A stretch of 44,684 bases of DNA from an uncultured Bacteriovoracaceae bacterium (GTDB lineage Bacteria; Bdellovibrionota; Bacteriovoracia; Bacteriovoracales; Bacteriovoracaceae). The DNA lies in NCBI GenBank assembly GCA_938034385.1, contig CALHLC010000003.1, forward strand, positions 1 to 44,684, given 5' to 3'. The notes under the pieces are model-generated. The model was not told where the DNA came from and did no database searches. It saw only the letters and a list, made by a program, of their open reading frames with translations. Shown in pieces: positions 26,693 to 35,537 of the stretch. Positions within the stretch are counted from its first letter, which is position 1, and the number at the start of each line of letters is the position of its first letter. The position numbers were made by a program, and so were the translations under genes.

Positions 26693-27832
26693 TTAAAGAT
26701 TAGAATAATTCATAAATCTATCAAATAACCAATCTAAGTTTTTATGATATTTAGCATTCATCATAAAATCCTCATGACCTTGATTAGGAAATGCGATAAA
26801 TTCTTTCTCAACAGAGTTAATGTGATCAAAATCATCTTTTTTAGTATATTCAGGAACCGCCATTGGGTCTAAATCATACGTCATCTGAAACACAGGAACA
26901 TTAATATTCCTTAAACCTTCTTGATAAGTTTGTCCTGAAGTTGCTCTAATACAACCGTTTACAACACCTTCACTGTATTGAACTAGAGTGTTTGCACTCG
27001 TTCCAGATAAAGTTTTATCATATAATGCTTTTCTAGCTTCATCTGAAACATTTTCTCTATGGTAGAGAAATTCCCAGAACTTATGATAAGCAAAAGACCA
27101 TTTTTTAAATATTTTTGTAGGTGATAAGAACTTTGTTAATAACTTAGCATTAATCCATCCAATTCTCTTATTAAGCCACTTTATCTTTAAACCAAACTTC
27201 GCCATTGAATCCAACCCAGTACCGTTATCATCATCAGTCATACAGATGTTTCCTGCTGATAAACCAACAGCTTTTACTAATTTCTGTCTACTGTTTGCGA
27301 TTTTTTCATTGAAAACATTGGAAGATATTTTTTTTATCTTTCCTTTTTTATTTTTCTTTAAAATGGGAGACCGAGATAGACCACCAAGATAGGCCTGTAG
27401 AGTAATTGATCCATTTGAGTGACCAATTAAATAGATTTTTTTATTATATTTTTTTTGTAAATAATAAACAGCATAACTAATATCATCAATTGCTATATCA
27501 TCAGTATTACTTTTTTTAACATAGTCAGACTTCCCTATTCCGTTTGGTTGAATAGAGTAAAATTTAAAAGGATACTTCTTAGAAAGATAATCTACGATCG
27601 AAATTCCTTTTTCTGGAAGAAGGTGCCATGAGTAAGCATTCTGAAAATACCCTGGAACAAATAGAGCAACTTCGTTTTCAGATCCACTCTTACCATTTAT
27701 GAACTCCACTAGTTCCAATTTATAATCTTTAAGATTTTTTGAACTTTTAGCTGGAATCATAATGCTTTTCATCTCTGTACTTAAGCCAACATTAGATAAA
27801 AGAATAAGAATACAAAGTAACTTTTTTTTCAT
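26693..27832 (-). CDS. exported alpha/beta hydrolase
   Basis: The product has 379 residues with signal peptide MKKKLLCILILLSNVGLS. The nucleophile elbow GHSNGS contains the catalytic Ser; VPGYFQNAYSWHLLP forms the oxyanion region; DLDPMAVPEYTK likely carries the acid and NQGHEDFM the His. This is a complete lipase/esterase-like triad in a periplasmic or secreted protein. The lid between strands is long and Lys-rich. It is divergent from the glycosidase gene to the right and is the first gene of the minus-strand run down to 23331. Confidence 0.88.
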   Translation of the reverse strand: MKKKLLCILILLSNVGLSTEMKSIMIPAKSSKNLKDYKLELVEFINGKSGSENEVALFVPGYFQNAYSWHLLPEKGISIVDYLSKKYPFKFYSIQPNGIGKSDYVKKSNTDDIAIDDISYAVYYLQKKYNKKIYLIGHSNGSITLQAYLGGLSRSPILKKNKKGKIKKISSNVFNEKIANSRQKLVKAVGLSAGNICMTDDDNGTGLDSMAKFGLKIKWLNKRIGWINAKLLTKFLSPTKIFKKWSFAYHKFWEFLYHRENVSDEARKALYDKTLSGTSANTLVQYSEGVVNGCIRATSGQTYQEGLRNINVPVFQMTYDLDPMAVPEYTKKDDFDHINSVEKEFIAFPNQGHEDFMMNAKYHKNLDWLFDRFMNYSNL

Positions 27833-27930
27833 TTTTGCTCCAAATTATCGATAACTCAACGCAACATAGCATAAATAAGGAAAATTCTCTACTAACCATG
27901 AATAATATTCATACAATAGGCTTTATAAAT

Positions 27931-29361
27931 ATGAAGCTATTATCCTTTTGTGTTGTTCTTTTTCTACTTCCTAAATGTTCGCAATCTAACTACCCGAATT
28001 CCAATGTCATCACTCTAAATGAGCAGCCATTAACTATCATTCCAGATACTTTCGTCTCTTTTGCTATAGATATGGCCCTCATTGTAGGAGCTAAATGGTG
28101 GGATGATACAGAAACCTTTACAAGCGGACGTGGAGGATCAACCACAAAAAAGCTTAATCTGAAAAATCCTCAACTAATTAAAGCCATAAGAGATCTTTCA
28201 CCAACCTTAATTAGAATTGGTGGAACCGAAGCAGATCATGTCTTTTATAACTTTGAAAATGCCACACTTCCCAAAGGCTTTGACTCTTTACTTGGGCCCA
28301 ATCGCATTGATCAACTCTTTGAATTTCTTAAAGATATAGATTCAAAATTAATTTTTACTATCAATGCAGGTCATGGAGTAAGGACTGATGGAAAATGGAA
28401 GAAAGAACAATTAAAAGCTCTTCTTAATTATTTTAAACTCAAAGAATACCAAGTACCCTACTTTGAATTTGGTAATGAAATCAGTGCGTTCTGGGCAATT
28501 CATGGCCCATTTAAAACTATTTCAAGTGATCAATATCAAAAAGACTTTTTATTATTTAAGGATCTAATAAAAAAGCATGACCCTACTTCTTTAACACTAG
28601 GACCAGCTAGTGCCTTTTGGCCAATCATTGGAGAACCTGGTCAGTTTCTTTTTGGTTTAAATGACCATGCAATGAAGTATAAATATCCAGATATCATCTC
28701 ATGGCATTATTACCCAACCCAATCTAAGCGTTGTCCTTTTCAAGTTCGAGGATTAGATAAAGGTGATTTTTTCGACCCTACATATTTAGATGAATTTAGA
28801 GATATTGCTAAAGAACTTGTAAGTAAAATGAAGAAGTACAAGAACTCATCTCCTCTTTGGTTAGGAGAAACAGGCTCTGCTCAATGTGGTGGAGTTAAGG
28901 GAATATCAGATAAAGTAGAAAGTTCTTTTTGGTGGCTTGATCAATTAGGCCTAGCTGCTCAAACAGGTCAAAAACAAGTTATCCGACAATCAATTTATGG
29001 AGGAGATTATGCAATATTAAACTCTGACTTTTCTCCACGCTCAGATTATTGGGCCACCTATTTTTGGAAAAAGTTCATGGGACCTCTTGTTTTGAAAGTT
29101 CAAAAAAAACATATTGATCCTTACTTGAGAATTTATTCCCATAGAGATAAATCAAATCAAACAAGATTATTGGCCCTTAACCTCTCAGATCAAGAAAAAA
29201 CTTTAGAAATTAAAAAGTATCAAGTAGCAGATCAATGTTATTTTATCAAAAATTTAGAATCTCAAAATCAGCATAAAGAAATGAAGTGTTTAAAGAAAAA
29301 CTCTTCAAAGATATTAGTCAGTCCTAAATCAATTAGTTTTTTACGTTTAGATAAAAGCTAA
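27931..29361 (+). CDS. exported GH79-like glycoside hydrolase (heparanase / beta-glucuronidase related)
   Basis: The product shows the two-glutamate arrangement of clan A retaining glycosidases: acid/base Glu in YFEFGNEISAF, and nucleophile Glu in LWLGETGSAQCGG, with IRIGGTEADHVFY and ISWHYYPTQ between known strands. The C-terminal 100 residues form a beta-domain like that of heparanases. MKLLSFCVVLFLLPKC is a signal peptide, possibly a poor lipobox. I start at 27931 because it gives this clean signal; the frame is open to a TTG at 27835 but no ribosome-binding site favours either. The substrate would be a uronic-acid or related polymer. Confidence 0.82.
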   Translation: MKLLSFCVVLFLLPKCSQSNYPNSNVITLNEQPLTIIPDTFVSFAIDMALIVGAKWWDDTETFTSGRGGSTTKKLNLKNPQLIKAIRDLSPTLIRIGGTEADHVFYNFENATLPKGFDSLLGPNRIDQLFEFLKDIDSKLIFTINAGHGVRTDGKWKKEQLKALLNYFKLKEYQVPYFEFGNEISAFWAIHGPFKTISSDQYQKDFLLFKDLIKKHDPTSLTLGPASAFWPIIGEPGQFLFGLNDHAMKYKYPDIISWHYYPTQSKRCPFQVRGLDKGDFFDPTYLDEFRDIAKELVSKMKKYKNSSPLWLGETGSAQCGGVKGISDKVESSFWWLDQLGLAAQTGQKQVIRQSIYGGDYAILNSDFSPRSDYWATYFWKKFMGPLVLKVQKKHIDPYLRIYSHRDKSNQTRLLALNLSDQEKTLEIKKYQVADQCYFIKNLESQNQHKEMKCLKKNSSKILVSPKSISFLRLDKS

Positions 29362-29452
29362 TTGCTCAACTTTAATATTACTCTCTATAGAGAATTTGGC
29401 TCGCTTAATTAAAAACTCAATGATAAATTCATAATATTCACTATACTGATTT

Positions 29453-29725
29453 ATGAAATATAAAATTCTAATTTTAAAAGTATGCATAACTATAATTTTA
29501 TTATTGGGATTAGGCATTTATTGCTTAAAAAATGAAACTGCTCTTTTAGCACTCAAGGGTACTAATCTCTCTATTTTTTTCTTTCTCATCTTTTTACATT
29601 TTCTTAACTATTGGGTGATGGCCAAAAAACGACAATTTATTTTAAGATTTATGAAGTGCTCGATGATGTCTTTTAATAACATTACTCATTATCGGTTCAA
29701 GCTCATCAATCTGAATAACAAGTAA
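29453..29725 (+). CDS. small putative membrane protein, convergent with cphA
   Basis: A 90-residue frame has two hydrophobic stretches (about 8-25 and 40-55), giving a possible two-span membrane protein, followed by a basic tail. There is no ribosome-binding site. A TATACT lies 5-6 bases before the ATG, which might suggest a leaderless transcript. The last 84 bases overlap the end of cphA on the other strand. It may be a genuine small protein or the edge of a decayed gene. Confidence 0.35.
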   Translation: MKYKILILKVCITIILLLGLGIYCLKNETALLALKGTNLSIFFFLIFLHFLNYWVMAKKRQFILRFMKCSMMSFNNITHYRFKLINLNNK

Positions 29726-32254
29726 GTCTCCATCCCCTGCTGCTTCGAAAAGTTTATCCAGAGCTTCATCCTCATTAAGAATTAGTTCAATAGAATCCTT
29801 ACTAAGCCCTCCATCTATTAGCCCTTGAAAAACTAGGTTTGCAGTTTCTCCCTTTTCTCGATCACGAGGATCGCAATCGGTCACAATGACCTTATGATAA
29901 ACGCTTGCTAACGCTTTTCCATAATCAATAATTTGTTCATCAGTCCGGCTTCCCGTCCCATGACATAAAACAGTCTTTCTTCCATCTGAAATGCGTGGTA
30001 GTAATTTTTTTAAAGCACGCACTGAATCTGAGTTGTGCCCGTAATCAATAAGAACTTTGTAACTTTTAAAGTCAAATAGATTCATTCGCCCTGGATTTTG
30101 AGTCCTAGAGGAATGAAAAGTCATGATGCCATTTCGAATTTGATCAGTTGATAGTTTAAGACCATATAACGCTCCAATTGCAGCAAAAGCATTAGAAATA
30201 TTAAAATCAATAATTCCACCAAGAGTAATTGGGATCTCTTCAATAGAGCAGATAATTATATCAAGCTCACTTGTTCTAATTATCACATTTCTCTCAACTA
30301 AAGTAACCGCAGTTCCTCCATTACCAATATGACTAATTATTTTTTCGTTATTAGAATCCAAGGAAAATAAAATAATATTTCCACGAGCACGATCAAGTAA
30401 ACTCATTGTTGATTCATCATCAGCATTTAAAACGGACGTTCCAGATTCTTTAACAACTTCTATTACTGTTGATTTTACTAAGCAAAGATCTTCTTGTGTT
30501 TCAATCCAATCTTTCCCTATATGGTCAGTACCAATATTAAGTAAGATCCCTACGTCTACCATACGAACTCCAAGACCTCTTCGAACCACTCCTCCCCTGG
30601 CAACTTCCAAGACAATATGATCGACAGTTGGCTCTCTTAAAACAATTTTTGCTCCTTCCGGACCGCTATAATCTCCAGAAAAAATTGCTTTACCATCTAT
30701 TTCAATTCCTGTTGTACAGGCCAGGCCCACTTTCTTTCCTGAATACTTAAGAGCATGAGTAATGAGTTTAGAAGTTGTTGTTTTACCATTCGTACCCGTA
30801 ACTGCTATCACTGGTGTTTCAATATGCTCTTTGGGGAAAAGCATATCAATCATTGATTTCCCCACGTTACGAGCTTGTCCGCTTGTTGGTTCCAAGTGCA
30901 TTCTAAATCCAGGGGCTGCGTTAACTTCAATAACATGAACACCAGACTCCTTGGGAGATAAAGAAATATCACTCCCTATCGCATCTAGTCCCATGCAATC
31001 CAAACCTATAATTTTCGACGCCCTCTCTGCCATTATTCGAATATCAGGATGAACTTCATCTGTAACATCAGTCGCCGTTCCACCTTGGCTTATATTAGCA
31101 GTTGTTTTTAAGTATACTTTTTCGCCTTTTTCAGGAACCGAATCAAGACAAAGACCTTTCAATAAAAGAAGCCTTTTTGTCATCTCATCTATTTCTATTT
31201 GTGTAAGGACTTTTTCATGTCCAAACCCTCTTCTAGGATCTTTATTAATCTCATCAACTAAACTTTTAATTGATGATTGACCATCACCTACCACACAAGC
31301 CGCATCTCTTTTTGCCGCAGCTATAAATTTTCCGTTTACGACTAATAATCGAAAATCTGCACCTTCAATAAATTCCTCAATGATGACAAAAGGATGTACT
31401 TCCTTTGCCATTTGAAAAGCAGACTTAAGCTCATCAATACTACTAACATTTATAGTTGCACCATTTCCATGGTTTCCAACATCAGGCTTAACAACGACAG
31501 CTCCACCCATTTTGTCGAAAGCAGCAATCGCCTCTTCCAAATTTGAAGCAACATACCCGTCGGGAGCAGGAATTCCAGCTTGCTTGAGATGTCTCTTCAC
31601 TCTTGTTTTTTCGTCAGCAGTTTCAACGGCAATAGCAGATGTTTGGCAGGTCATAGAAGCTTGAATCCTCTTTTGGTTTGCTCCAAACCCTAGTTGAATA
31701 TAGCTATCCTCATTCAACCTAGTATATGGTATTCCTCTTTTAACGGCCTCCTTCACAATACTCCATGTTGTAGGGCCCAACATATCTTTCTCTCTTAAGG
31801 TTTTTAATTCTAAAATAATCTCTTTTATATTAACTTGTCTTTCTTTTACAATTGATTCAAAAAGAAAAACCGCTTTTTTTGCTGCTAACAAACCTGCTGA
31901 TTCTACTCTATAACGGAAAACAACAAGGTAAATACCATCTTGAGACGTACAAAATGTTTTTCCATAGCTCACCTCCATTCCAGATAGGCATTGCAGTTCA
32001 ATAGCAATATGCTCGATAATATGACCGGCCCAAGTTCCTTCTTTTAATCGCTGGACAAAACCTCCTGGGCCACCAATAGAACAACCATGCTCTCTTAGAC
32101 TGGGAATCAAATCAATTAAGCGATCAGAGAACCCTAATATTTTGTTAGAAGGTTTATCTTCATACTCTTTGATGTCCAAGACCATGAATATTGCCGTATG
32201 GCGTGTATAGCGATTGGGACCACGTAAGGCCCTTAATTCTTTAATTTCAATCAT
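29642..32254 (-). CDS. cphA: Cyanophycin synthetase
   Basis: CphA builds cyanophycin, a poly-aspartate backbone with arginine side chains, using two ATP-dependent ligations. The 870-residue product has the N-terminal domain (about 1-160), an ATP-grasp domain (GGAVVVKPDVGNHGNGATINV, EEFIEGADFRLLV) that adds Arg, and a Mur-ligase-like domain (TGTNGKTTTSKL, about residue 490; LLNIGTDHIG) that extends the Asp backbone. The length is normal. I choose the start at 32254 because GGAG lies 6 bases upstream; an ATG at 32266 overlaps the cphB stop (TAATG). It is the last gene of the cyanophycin operon. Confidence 0.96.
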   Translation of the reverse strand: MIEIKELRALRGPNRYTRHTAIFMVLDIKEYEDKPSNKILGFSDRLIDLIPSLREHGCSIGGPGGFVQRLKEGTWAGHIIEHIAIELQCLSGMEVSYGKTFCTSQDGIYLVVFRYRVESAGLLAAKKAVFLFESIVKERQVNIKEIILELKTLREKDMLGPTTWSIVKEAVKRGIPYTRLNEDSYIQLGFGANQKRIQASMTCQTSAIAVETADEKTRVKRHLKQAGIPAPDGYVASNLEEAIAAFDKMGGAVVVKPDVGNHGNGATINVSSIDELKSAFQMAKEVHPFVIIEEFIEGADFRLLVVNGKFIAAAKRDAACVVGDGQSSIKSLVDEINKDPRRGFGHEKVLTQIEIDEMTKRLLLLKGLCLDSVPEKGEKVYLKTTANISQGGTATDVTDEVHPDIRIMAERASKIIGLDCMGLDAIGSDISLSPKESGVHVIEVNAAPGFRMHLEPTSGQARNVGKSMIDMLFPKEHIETPVIAVTGTNGKTTTSKLITHALKYSGKKVGLACTTGIEIDGKAIFSGDYSGPEGAKIVLREPTVDHIVLEVARGGVVRRGLGVRMVDVGILLNIGTDHIGKDWIETQEDLCLVKSTVIEVVKESGTSVLNADDESTMSLLDRARGNIILFSLDSNNEKIISHIGNGGTAVTLVERNVIIRTSELDIIICSIEEIPITLGGIIDFNISNAFAAIGALYGLKLSTDQIRNGIMTFHSSRTQNPGRMNLFDFKSYKVLIDYGHNSDSVRALKKLLPRISDGRKTVLCHGTGSRTDEQIIDYGKALASVYHKVIVTDCDPRDREKGETANLVFQGLIDGGLSKDSIELILNEDEALDKLFEAAGDGDLLVIQIDELEPIMSNVIKRHHRALHKS

Positions 32255-32265
32255 ATTTGTCTCCA

Positions 32266-33090
32266 TTATTTTTTGGAAAGATTTTCTAAGAATTGTCTCT
32301 TTTTAAAATCATATCCATACCCATGCACAATTGAATGTATACGAACATTTTCTACTGCAATAGAACCACCGGGCTCTATTTCCATAATATTTGAATGAAT
32401 GATTCCACTACCATCAACGATAATCACTTGTCCTGTTCCAATAACTTCGGTTGTTCCGTTTCCTTTGAAAATAATTCCCGAATTTTCACCGATTCCAACA
32501 CCAATGCATTTAGGATTTGTTGTAACAATCTGAACAAGACGTCCGATACGACCTCTTGCTATAAAGTGAGTATCAAAAACGATATTTTCAACGAAGCCAA
32601 AGCCCGCAGCTGTAAAAACCTTCCCTTTCAATAAACCTTCTTCGCTCTTTCCTTCATAAATCATATTATCAGAGAAAACTGCAGCTCCAGCACTTGTTCC
32701 CGCAATGATAGCTCCCTCTTCTAAACAAGAATACATCGCCTGAAGGACTTTTGAGCCACCTAAAATTGTAGTAAGTCTTAGTTGATCTCCTCCTGTGAGA
32801 AAAATTAAATCTGCTTCCTCTAAGCTTTTAACGAAGTCTTTATTATTGACCTGCAGCCTTTTTCTTATATCTAGAATTTTAACCTCTAAAGCTCCAAGAT
32901 TCTTAAATACGCTAAGATAATCCTTTCCTCGTTGCTCAGGATCTTCACTCGCTGTAGTGATAACCACGACTTTGTATTCTTTCTTTCCGACTTCTTGAAC
33001 AACACGCTTTAAGACAATAAGATCATTAGCCTTATTTTCATTTCCACCAATCGCTATCAGCCTTCCTCGAAATACGGGTTTGATCGTCAT
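32266..33090 (-). CDS. cphB: Cyanophycinase
   Basis: This serine exopeptidase (peptidase family S51) releases beta-Asp-Arg dipeptides from cyanophycin. The 274-residue product has the catalytic serine elbow GTSAGAAVFSDNMI and FLTGGDQLRL, typical of the family, and GRLVQIVTTNPKCIGVGIGENSG. It overlaps the peptidase gene upstream by 4 bases (ATGA) and touches cphA downstream. No signal peptide: it acts in the cytoplasm on intracellular granules. Its neighbours supply the enzymes just before and after it in the cycle. Confidence 0.95.
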   Translation of the reverse strand: MTIKPVFRGRLIAIGGNENKANDLIVLKRVVQEVGKKEYKVVVITTASEDPEQRGKDYLSVFKNLGALEVKILDIRKRLQVNNKDFVKSLEEADLIFLTGGDQLRLTTILGGSKVLQAMYSCLEEGAIIAGTSAGAAVFSDNMIYEGKSEEGLLKGKVFTAAGFGFVENIVFDTHFIARGRIGRLVQIVTTNPKCIGVGIGENSGIIFKGNGTTEVIGTGQVIIVDGSGIIHSNIMEIEPGGSIAVENVRIHSIVHGYGYDFKKRQFLENLSKK

Positions 33091-33899
33091 GCCAATCTTT
33101 TAGTTGCTTGAGACCATGCCATTGCGGTTCGAGATTCTGCACAAAAGTCATTCCTTGTTAAAATAATAAGACCAATTTCAACAGTCTCATCAAATAACGA
33201 AATTGCTTTAAGTGCAGCTACATGAATATTCATCCCTCTAGTCAACCAACCATAAACTTCTTTCGCTAAAACCTTGAGAGCAATAGATTCCCCATTCCCT
33301 GTACAAGCAACTGCGCCATCAGGCCCACAAAAAAGTCCACACCCAGGAAGAGGAACATCCCCAACTCTTCCCACCGAAGAACCTTTGGTTCCTCCTGAGC
33401 TTAACGATGCAGAGAAATAATGACCATCAAAGGTTAATGCTCCAACCGTATCACATTGTAATAAGTTTCCTTGTTTAGGATTAACCACTACTGAATCTAA
33501 AAGAGCTACATTTTGCTCTATTGCAAAACTCAATGCACCTTGCCCGGAAAGGATAATACAAGGAGAATTTACCAGTACTTTTTGTGCTAACTCAATAGGG
33601 TTTTTAATATTTTCAACACAGGCTACAGCTCCAAAATTCCCATCACTTACCATACAAGCAGCATCAAATTGTCTAGTGTAACCATCGCTACGAATACAAG
33701 ATCCTGCCCCCGCATTAAAACGAGAATCGTTTTCAAGAATTTTTACTGCAAGTACAGAGCCTTCCAAAGCAGGGCGTCCATTTTTCAAAACATCCATGCT
33801 CATTTGTGCAGCAAGCTCGGGTCCATCTGAATCACTAGGATCCGAACATGCTCCAGCATGAGTAATCACAGCATATTTAAACTGACTATTTTGTGTCAT
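33087..33899 (-). CDS. Isoaspartyl peptidase / plant-type L-asparaginase
   Basis: This Ntn-hydrolase precursor of 270 residues should cleave itself before Thr151 in QCDTVGALTFDG; GGTKGSSVGRVGDVPLPG forms the substrate pocket. The family hydrolyses beta-Asp dipeptides, precisely the beta-Asp-Arg that cyanophycinase releases. The usual Gly before Asp-Thr is Cys here. The length is at the short end for the family. Its start ATG shares one base with the stop of the RRM gene upstream (TAATG) and it overlaps cphB by 4 bases. iaaA-like function is well supported by context. Confidence 0.93.
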   Translation of the reverse strand: MTQNSQFKYAVITHAGACSDPSDSDGPELAAQMSMDVLKNGRPALEGSVLAVKILENDSRFNAGAGSCIRSDGYTRQFDAACMVSDGNFGAVACVENIKNPIELAQKVLVNSPCIILSGQGALSFAIEQNVALLDSVVVNPKQGNLLQCDTVGALTFDGHYFSASLSSGGTKGSSVGRVGDVPLPGCGLFCGPDGAVACTGNGESIALKVLAKEVYGWLTRGMNIHVAALKAISLFDETVEIGLIILTRNDFCAESRTAMAWSQATKRLA

Positions 33900-34153
33900 T
33901 ATTTACTTTTATCTTTTGCGAGATTAACCTTTATAGTTCGTCCTCTAAAATTAGCACCATCAAACTTCTCAATTGCATCTGCTGCCTCCTGTTGATTTTT
34001 CATTTCAACAAACCCGACGCCCTTATTTTTCCCCGTTTTTTCATCTTTCATAATATTAACGGACACCACTGTTCCTGATTCAGAAAAAAATTTTTCTAAA
34101 TCAATATCCTCTGTATTAAAAGATAGGTTTCCTACATATAACTTTGACTTCAC
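33899..34153 (-). CDS. small RRM RNA-binding protein 2
   Basis: A single RNA recognition motif with about 84 residues: RNP2 is LYVGNL and RNP1 is KGVGFVEM, where the usual aromatic third residue of RNP1 is Val. I choose a GTG start at 34153 because GGAGG lies 7-8 bases upstream and the product then begins MKSKLYVGNLSF, exactly like its paralog at 34694. Cyanobacteria and some other bacteria encode similar single-RRM proteins. Its stop overlaps the isoaspartyl peptidase start by one base, so the two are translationally coupled. Confidence 0.9.
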   Translation of the reverse strand: MKSKLYVGNLSFNTEDIDLEKFFSESGTVVSVNIMKDEKTGKNKGVGFVEMKNQQEAADAIEKFDGANFRGRTIKVNLAKDKSK

Positions 34154-34170
34154 TTTTACCTCCAAGGTAA

Positions 34171-34662
34171 TTACTTTTTATTATTCAGAATTCTAGAAAC
34201 GAATTCCTTACTTTCACTTAATGTCATTTTAAAGATGATCGAAGCTTCTATTTCTACTGTTTCAACTAATTTGTCACATATTCTTTGTTCCTTAGGAGTT
34301 AAATCTAAAGTGCAAATTAAATCCAGTAATCTGTTGGCAATTGACTTGATGTTATCTTTCTCAAATGGTCGATTAAAGTAAACATGCCTTTCTTTTATTG
34401 AAGAAAACTTTTTACTTTCTCTCTTTCCTTCAAAGACTTCAAACGCACCTTCAAACTCCTTTCGAGAAGATACAAAGCGAAGACTCTTATTGTTATCAAC
34501 CGGGAAGTAATTTTTTACATTTTTCTTTCCATATTCAACAACATAATAATTGTCACCATTTTCTTGAAGCCTTTTTATTGAAGAAATTACACCTATTCCA
34601 AATTTCATCGACAAGACTTTTGATCCAATATATTTGTCACTATGATTAGCTTCTTCATTCAT
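34171..34662 (-). CDS. CarD/CdnL-like RNA-polymerase-interacting protein
   Basis: The N-terminal part (about 8-75) reads YIGSKVLSMKFGIGVISSI then YYVVEYGKKNVKNYFPVDN, the beta-rich RID domain shared by CarD, CdnL and Mfd. CarD proteins bind the RNA polymerase beta subunit and steady the open complex. The C-terminal helical part (about 100-163) is consistent with a CarD DNA-contact domain but diverged. I start at 34662, where AGGAGG precedes ATG by 5 bases; a longer frame to 34734 overlaps the gene upstream. It lies between two RRM genes in the cyanophycin operon. Confidence 0.8.
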   Translation of the reverse strand: MNEEANHSDKYIGSKVLSMKFGIGVISSIKRLQENGDNYYVVEYGKKNVKNYFPVDNNKSLRFVSSRKEFEGAFEVFEGKRESKKFSSIKERHVYFNRPFEKDNIKSIANRLLDLICTLDLTPKEQRICDKLVETVEIEASIIFKMTLSESKEFVSRILNNKK

Positions 34663-34693
34663 AAAAACCTCCTTGTTCAAATAAAAGCCCACA

Positions 34694-34972
34694 TTAAATA
34701 CGAGGTTTTTGGAAACGTGACTTTTTATCATCATTTGCCAAACCTACCTTTAATACCCTTCCCTTAAACTCTTGACTATTCAAACTTTCTACTGCCTTAG
34801 CTGCTTCTTGTTGGTTTTTCATTTTAACAAACCCAAAGCCTTTAGTTTTGCCAGTGAAGTGATCTTTAATTAGATCCACCACTTCAACTAATCCACTATC
34901 AGAAAAGAGAATTTCCAAATCTTCACTTGTCGTTTCAAACGAAAGATTTCCAACATACAATTTTGATTTCAT
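34694..34972 (-). CDS. small RRM RNA-binding protein 1
   Basis: A single RRM of 92 residues: RNP2 LYVGNL, RNP1 KGFGFVKM with intact aromatic residues, then NQQEAAKAVESLN and a short basic tail ending RFQKPRI. It is the first gene of the operon, with GGAGG four bases before ATG. It is paralogous to the RRM protein encoded at 33899-34153. Even the ribosome-binding segment, TTGGAGGTAA, is shared, so gene and leader were probably duplicated together. Confidence 0.92.
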   Translation of the reverse strand: MKSKLYVGNLSFETTSEDLEILFSDSGLVEVVDLIKDHFTGKTKGFGFVKMKNQQEAAKAVESLNSQEFKGRVLKVGLANDDKKSRFQKPRI

Positions 34973-35111
34973 ATTACCTCCAAAGTAATTATTTTTTACA
35001 AACCAATACCTTAAACCTCAAAAAAAGATTTCTCATATTTAACTTTTATCTCATCCTTGCATCCAAGGTGAAATTAAGTTAACTAGATTTCCAAAAAAGG
35101 TTGTTCAGTTT

Positions 35112-35231
35112 TTAATTTTCTTTTTTCTTGATTCTAACGAAAGTTTTGTTTTCCGAGTTTAAATAGAAAAACCCCAAAACCATAATTAAAGAAACTAACA
35201 CGGTAAGTTCAACCGTAATGGCTACAAACAT
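35112..35231 (-). CDS. 39-residue putative single-span membrane protein
   Basis: This gene is shorter than usual gene-finder limits. ATG at 35231-35229 follows an excellent AAGGAGG with an 8-base gap. The product starts MFVAITVELTVLVSLIMVLG and continues into a hydrophobic helix (about residues 2-24), then a polar basic tail NSENKTFVRIKKKEN. It sits 140 bases upstream of the RRM/cyanophycin operon on the same strand. Tiny membrane proteins of this shape often act as subunits or regulators of larger membrane complexes; its partner is unknown. Confidence 0.6.
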   Translation of the reverse strand: MFVAITVELTVLVSLIMVLGFFYLNSENKTFVRIKKKEN

Positions 35232-35537
35232 AGTAAACGCCTCCTTCTGGAAGGTTTAAGTAACTAAAAGCCTAGAGTTGATTATAAATTCAAAGTGGTG
35301 ATCCACGGTGAGCCATAAAAAAGCTTCGATTAATCAATGTAGTCCATATAAGGAGCAATAGCAAGTTATTGAAACAATGAACAGTACCAGCCACTTGTAG
35401 ATTCGTTTTTAAGTATTATCAATTCTTCAATCACTTGAGCTAATCAATATTAACTCCGAAGTTGATATTGATCTAAATTTTATTATTAACCTTAAATATC
35501 CAGCAGTAGACACCTTCCCACACTAAGGTAAGATGCA
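35232..35537. other. intergenic region between 39-aa gene and YheT-like gene, with a 13-bp hairpin
   Basis: No gene is seen here. The clearest element is an inverted repeat: ATCAATATTAACT (35443-35455) and AGTTGATATTGAT (35460-35472), 13 pairs with one G-U in the plus-strand RNA and a CCGA loop. An A/T-rich tract follows on the plus strand. It lies about 65 bases before the YheT-like start codon. Either a regulatory operator or a transcript hairpin is possible. Confidence 0.5.
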
